A DNA stretch of 64,000 nt. It comes from Alphaproteobacteria bacterium (GTDB taxonomy: Bacteria; Pseudomonadota; Alphaproteobacteria; Micavibrionales; Micavibrionaceae). The notes under the pieces were generated by a model. That model made no database searches, had not been told where the DNA came from, and saw only the letters and a list, made by a program, of their open reading frames with translations. Below, one piece after another: positions 61,142-64,000 of this stretch (position 1 is the first letter of the stretch; every line of letters begins with the position of its first letter). The stretch lies in assembly GCA_016125135.1 (NCBI GenBank), contig WGMJ01000001.1, forward strand, positions 1-64,000, given 5' to 3'. A program made the position numbers and the translations under genes.

Positions 61142-62029
61142 TTATTTTATGGTCGGGGGCGGCGGTGAAAAGCCTTTTATTTCAAGTGTCCTATCAAGGC
61201 GTGCGCGGGCCTGATTTCCGGCGACCTCACGCAGGTTCATGCTTTCAGCGTCGGTGAAATCGAAAAGTCCGTCCCATGGTGGAATCACAGCGCGCCCGAT
61301 ATGAATCAACCCGTCATGCGGGCTTAGAAATTCTTCTTCCAGAAGTTTTTCATACACGTTTGTGGCTGCCGAAAATTTCCCACGGATTGCGAGCTTTGTT
61401 TCGGGCGCAACGTCAGGAAAGATTTCATCATAGCTTGCTGTGATGTCGGGCAGCTTTCTGAAGGCGCGTCTGTCGTTCGGCATGGCTTCGATAATGCTTA
61501 GAATTTGTGCATTGTATTTTTCCGGTAGCACGCCGCCTAAACCGGCAAGATGGGCTTTAAACTGGCGAAACATATTCCGCATGCCTGTTTGAAACTGCTG
61601 GACGGTCGCGTATTTCTGCGAAGGATGGGTGGAGCCATATTGCGGCAAATCACCATAAGGGACCCATTTATAGCGGCCCTCCCAGAGCGGGGATGTTTGT
61701 GCTTGCCTAATGTTGTAATGTTCGAGAAACAGATTTTCCGTTTCATAACGCAGAAGTGTGCCGAGGCCGCGATATGATTTATCATTAAGCCGGACATCGC
61801 CAATTAAAAGCATTTCATTTTCGAGATCATAAGGCTGATGACGATAGGCTATCTCGGTGCTGACACCATCAACTATTTCATGAATTTCTACTTTCAAGAT
61901 GGGTGTTGTTTCTCGCATAAGCTTTTTGACGCATATCTGTAAATGAGCGGGCAGGTTCAGCCGTTCTCTGAACCATTCTTCAAGTGCCATTTCGCCTTTG
62001 GCAATAATATCTACGGGCTGACGGGGCAT
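61142..62029 (-). CDS. Orphan soluble protein, tandem paralogue B
   Basis: The 295-residue protein is a paralogue of the next gene upstream at 62011. Shared points: EWFRERLNLP/DWFVQRLNVP, the RxQPYDLENEMLLIGDVRLNDKSYRGLGTLLRYE/ RFQRYDLDEKCLRMGDIVLLDKSYAGLGTILQYE block, and a C-terminal DFTDAESMNLREVAGNQARARL / DFSDTEAMALRAETVARARIRF helix. It ends GFSPPPPTIK. The start overlaps the 62011 gene by 19 nt, with SD GGAGG. Function unknown. Confidence 0.65.
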   Translation of the reverse strand: MPRQPVDIIAKGEMALEEWFRERLNLPAHLQICVKKLMRETTPILKVEIHEIVDGVSTEIAYRHQPYDLENEMLLIGDVRLNDKSYRGLGTLLRYETENLFLEHYNIRQAQTSPLWEGRYKWVPYGDLPQYGSTHPSQKYATVQQFQTGMRNMFRQFKAHLAGLGGVLPEKYNAQILSIIEAMPNDRRAFRKLPDITASYDEIFPDVAPETKLAIRGKFSAATNVYEKLLEEEFLSPHDGLIHIGRAVIPPWDGLFDFTDAESMNLREVAGNQARARLDRTLEIKGFSPPPPTIK

Positions 62030-62898
62030 GGGGCGGCCTCCATTAGACTCTCTGTTTTCAGGCGCATTGACTCGGCAAAGCGAATACGCGCCCGCGCGAC
62101 GGTTTCTGCACGCAGGGCCATGGCTTCTGTGTCACTAAAGTCAAGGACGGCACCGTAGCCAAGGCCACAGGTGGTGAGTATGCGGCGCGCAACATTGAAA
62201 AGGCCACTCTTATCAATTATCCCTTCGCTTTTCATACGATTAAGAAAGGCGGCCCGGCGTGATTTTTCATCGAACAGGTCTTTCAGACTACAGGCAGGGT
62301 CTGCAGGGCAGGCGGAGACGAACATGTCAGTTACAGCCAGTTGGAGCTTTGCAATATCACGTAATGCAGATTTATCTTCAGCTAGTTTTTCTATAAGGGA
62401 TTTGGTTTTGTCCTTGAATGAATCCGGTATCTGTCCACCGTAATTTTCTATTGTTGTCGAGAATGACTTAAATGATTCATGAAGCGCTTTTTGCAGTTTG
62501 GGAATTTCGGCGTCGGTTGGCAGATAGCCATAGCTGATCCAGATATAAGAGCCGCCCTTGCTGCTGGCGCTGATAAAGCTTTTTGTAAAGCCGAAATTCT
62601 CGATAAAGAAATTCTCGACTTCGTATTGCAGAATTGTACCAAGACCCGCGTAGGATTTATCAAGCAGGACGATATCGCCCATGCGTAAGCATTTTTCATC
62701 GAGGTCATAACGCTGGAAGCGGAACAGCACTTCACGTTCATCTTCATACAAATTCACTTCAAGGGCGAAACTGTCCTCAGGGTCGCCATTCACTTTAAAG
62801 AGGGGTTTTTGTTGCGCGACAATTTCAAGCGGCACGTTGAGTCGCTGCACGAACCAGTCGTTCAAAGCATCAACAGAAATAGGTAGCAGCTCGCCCAT
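62011..62898 (-). CDS. Orphan soluble protein, tandem paralogue A
   Basis: The 295-residue product is equal in length to paralogue B and shares the central LDKSYAGLGTILQYEVENFF block and Trp-rich YIWISYGYLP. It ends MEAAPCPVSP. No signal peptide or membrane helix. The ATG 62898 lacks a clear SD; it follows the 62955 gene by 56 nt and may be in its operon. The conserved core recalls acetyltransferase-like sequence (GLGTILQYEVENFF), but that is weak. Confidence 0.65.
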   Translation of the reverse strand: MGELLPISVDALNDWFVQRLNVPLEIVAQQKPLFKVNGDPEDSFALEVNLYEDEREVLFRFQRYDLDEKCLRMGDIVLLDKSYAGLGTILQYEVENFFIENFGFTKSFISASSKGGSYIWISYGYLPTDAEIPKLQKALHESFKSFSTTIENYGGQIPDSFKDKTKSLIEKLAEDKSALRDIAKLQLAVTDMFVSACPADPACSLKDLFDEKSRRAAFLNRMKSEGIIDKSGLFNVARRILTTCGLGYGAVLDFSDTEAMALRAETVARARIRFAESMRLKTESLMEAAPCPVSP

Positions 62899-62954
62899 AA
62901 GGCAGCATATTTACATATTTGTAACGAACGGGGCAAGGGCTTTTTGACCCTGCC

Positions 62955-63926
62955 TTAAGGCGCTGAAATAGCAGGTGTTTGTGCTGGAGGCAGGCCCTTT
63001 GTATGTATCAAAAGCGCTGCGATATTGTCGGAAGCGGTGATCTGCGTGGGGATGTTAACAAGTGGGCGCAGCGTTTTGTGGTCAGGGTGTTCGAAAAGGT
63101 CAAACCCGTGGTAGCGTTTTATCAATTTCGCGTCACCCGAGCGCGCAATATTGGCCTTCACAGTGCGCAGGGCATTGATAGTCTCGAGACGGTTCCGCAC
63201 ATAGGCATCAAGATGCTCAGGCTTCCAGTGCGCTTTAAAGGCTTTGCCGAAATGTTTTTTGTCGAGGTCGAGTAACGCATTGATGATCTGCTGTTCAGAA
63301 AAATACTCTGTTGACCAGCTCTCGTGATTGGCGAATTTGGCAACAAGATCGTATTTGCCGTTGAAATGATCCTCGCGGGCAATAATTTCATTCTGATAAT
63401 AGATGTGTCCGTAAACGGGTGATGAATCACGCCCGCCACCATGTTTAATACGATCGAGCACGTTTGCGCGGCGGTTAGCAGGGAAGAAGCCTACAAAGCT
63501 GGTGGCAAATATTGCAGCAGCAGCAATAAAAAAAGCACCTGCTAAATCCGCGCCGGCTTCACGCGTGGCAAGTTGCTGTGCTTCGGGGACATAGTTCGCC
63601 ATTTCGGCCTGCACACATTCTTGCCATTCGGCACGCGGTGCAGCTTGCAGGAAAACATGATCACCTGCGATTTGTACCTCGGGAAGTGCAGCGTCGGATT
63701 GTTCGTAGCATGTTTTGCCAGCGGTAATTTGTGCATCTTGTGGCGAAATGATTGGCTCGTTTGCGGCTTCGGCAAAGGCAAGGCCTGTAACAAATGTTCC
63801 AAGAGCGCCCCAGGCAGCGGTGCGGCCCAAGCCAACCTGGATTTTACGCATATTGCGTGACCAGACTCCGTAATCGTAAAAAGCTGTATTGTCAGCGTGC
63901 ACAATCGGCGCTTCATACTTTGCCAT
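62955..63926 (-). CDS. Two-TM orphan protein, full-length family member
   Basis: The 323-residue protein has helix 1 (about 33-52, GRTAAWGALGTFVTGLAFAEA), a periplasmic loop with AGKTCYEQSD and WQECVQAEM, helix 2 (about 148-168, LAGAFFIAAAAIFATSFVGFF), then the family C-terminal domain: VRNRLETINALRTVKANIARSG, DLFEHPDHKTLRPLVNIP, NIAALL. It ends LPPAQTPAISAP. ATG 63926 has SD GGAGAG and is preferred to ATG 63941. Confidence 0.7.
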   Translation of the reverse strand: MAKYEAPIVHADNTAFYDYGVWSRNMRKIQVGLGRTAAWGALGTFVTGLAFAEAANEPIISPQDAQITAGKTCYEQSDAALPEVQIAGDHVFLQAAPRAEWQECVQAEMANYVPEAQQLATREAGADLAGAFFIAAAAIFATSFVGFFPANRRANVLDRIKHGGGRDSSPVYGHIYYQNEIIAREDHFNGKYDLVAKFANHESWSTEYFSEQQIINALLDLDKKHFGKAFKAHWKPEHLDAYVRNRLETINALRTVKANIARSGDAKLIKRYHGFDLFEHPDHKTLRPLVNIPTQITASDNIAALLIHTKGLPPAQTPAISAP

Positions 63927-63948
63927 GCTTCTCTCCTGCAAATAAAAT

Positions 63949-63970
63949 GGGGCAGGAAAGACCCTGCCCC
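63949..63970 (-). promoter_or_regulatory. Hairpin in the leader of the 62955 gene
   Basis: GGGGCAGG pairs perfectly with CCTGCCCC around 6 nt. On the minus strand an ATTTTATTT run follows, so it may be a terminator of an upstream gene or an attenuator. It lies between the TTGACATA box and the start codon. Confidence 0.5.
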
Positions 63971-63983
63971 ACCATATAACCTA

Positions 63984-63989
63984 TGTCAA
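63984..63989 (-). promoter_or_regulatory. TTGACATA-type -35 box
   Basis: Minus-strand AAAATAATTGACATAGG is nearly identical to the box at 61141. No good -10 is seen at the usual distance, because the hairpin at 63949 lies there. Confidence 0.45.
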
Positions 63990-64000
63990 TTATTTTCTAG

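Noticed and set aside
1-64000. Prophage attachment sites, integrase and tRNA genes
   Set aside because: None found by reading. Boundaries of the phage module cannot be set from this window, and the left end may continue outside it.

Overview
The window looks like an alphaproteobacterial chromosome segment. It encodes NhaA, RsuA, MnmC, TrhO, M3 oligopeptidases, a lone Flp pilin, a PilZ protein and RTX proteins, and it carries REP-like palindromes of the TGTCAT...ATCC type. A predatory or host-associated lineage near Micavibrionales would fit the RTX protease, wall hydrolases and many orphan proteins, but this placement is a guess. The standard code is in use: TGA ends many intact genes and TGG encodes Trp.

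Region 1 (1-30.7 kb) is a short-tailed (podovirus-like) phage morphogenesis module: portal, scaffold, capsid, tail adaptor, tail nozzle, internal virion protein, tailspike, small and large terminase, SleB-type endolysin and 3TM holin. No integrase, replication gene, phage RNA polymerase or repressor is visible. The module is interrupted by cargo. About 13 kb of non-phage genes separates scaffold from capsid, a methyltransferase and a phosphatase follow the tail adaptor, and two copies of a lysozyme / convergent secreted-protein cassette flank the tail nozzle gene.

Region 2 (30.8-39.1 kb) holds a DMT exporter, a GIY-YIG gene inside perfect 29-bp inverted repeats, nhaA, rsuA, a methyltransferase-like protein with an HTH regulator, and a cluster of orphan two-membrane-segment proteins.

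Region 3 (39.1-60.1 kb) is mostly chromosomal: two M3 peptidases, mnmC, an unusual receiver/PEP-utiliser fusion, an Flp pilin, a metallophosphoesterase, WecA-like and GT4 glycosyltransferases, an AMIN lipoprotein, a subtilisin-RTX protein, an EF-hand protein, trhO and a lectin-RTX protein.

Region 4 (60.3-64 kb) returns to orphan proteins related to those at 36-38 kb.

The most unusual signal spans regions 1, 2 and 4. About twenty unrecognised proteins end in short Pro/Ala-rich tails (for example SPPPPAP, PPPLKPEGP, LPPAQTPAISAP). Eight start sites lie downstream of a nearly identical box, (A/T-rich)TTGACATA. Five loci encode one paralogous architecture: TM - Cys...Cys loop - TM - conserved C-terminal domain. 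Together they look like a dispersed, co-regulated set of lineage-specific proteins, one of which is a toxin-like zinc metalloprotease, with much of it riding inside a degraded or domesticated phage module.
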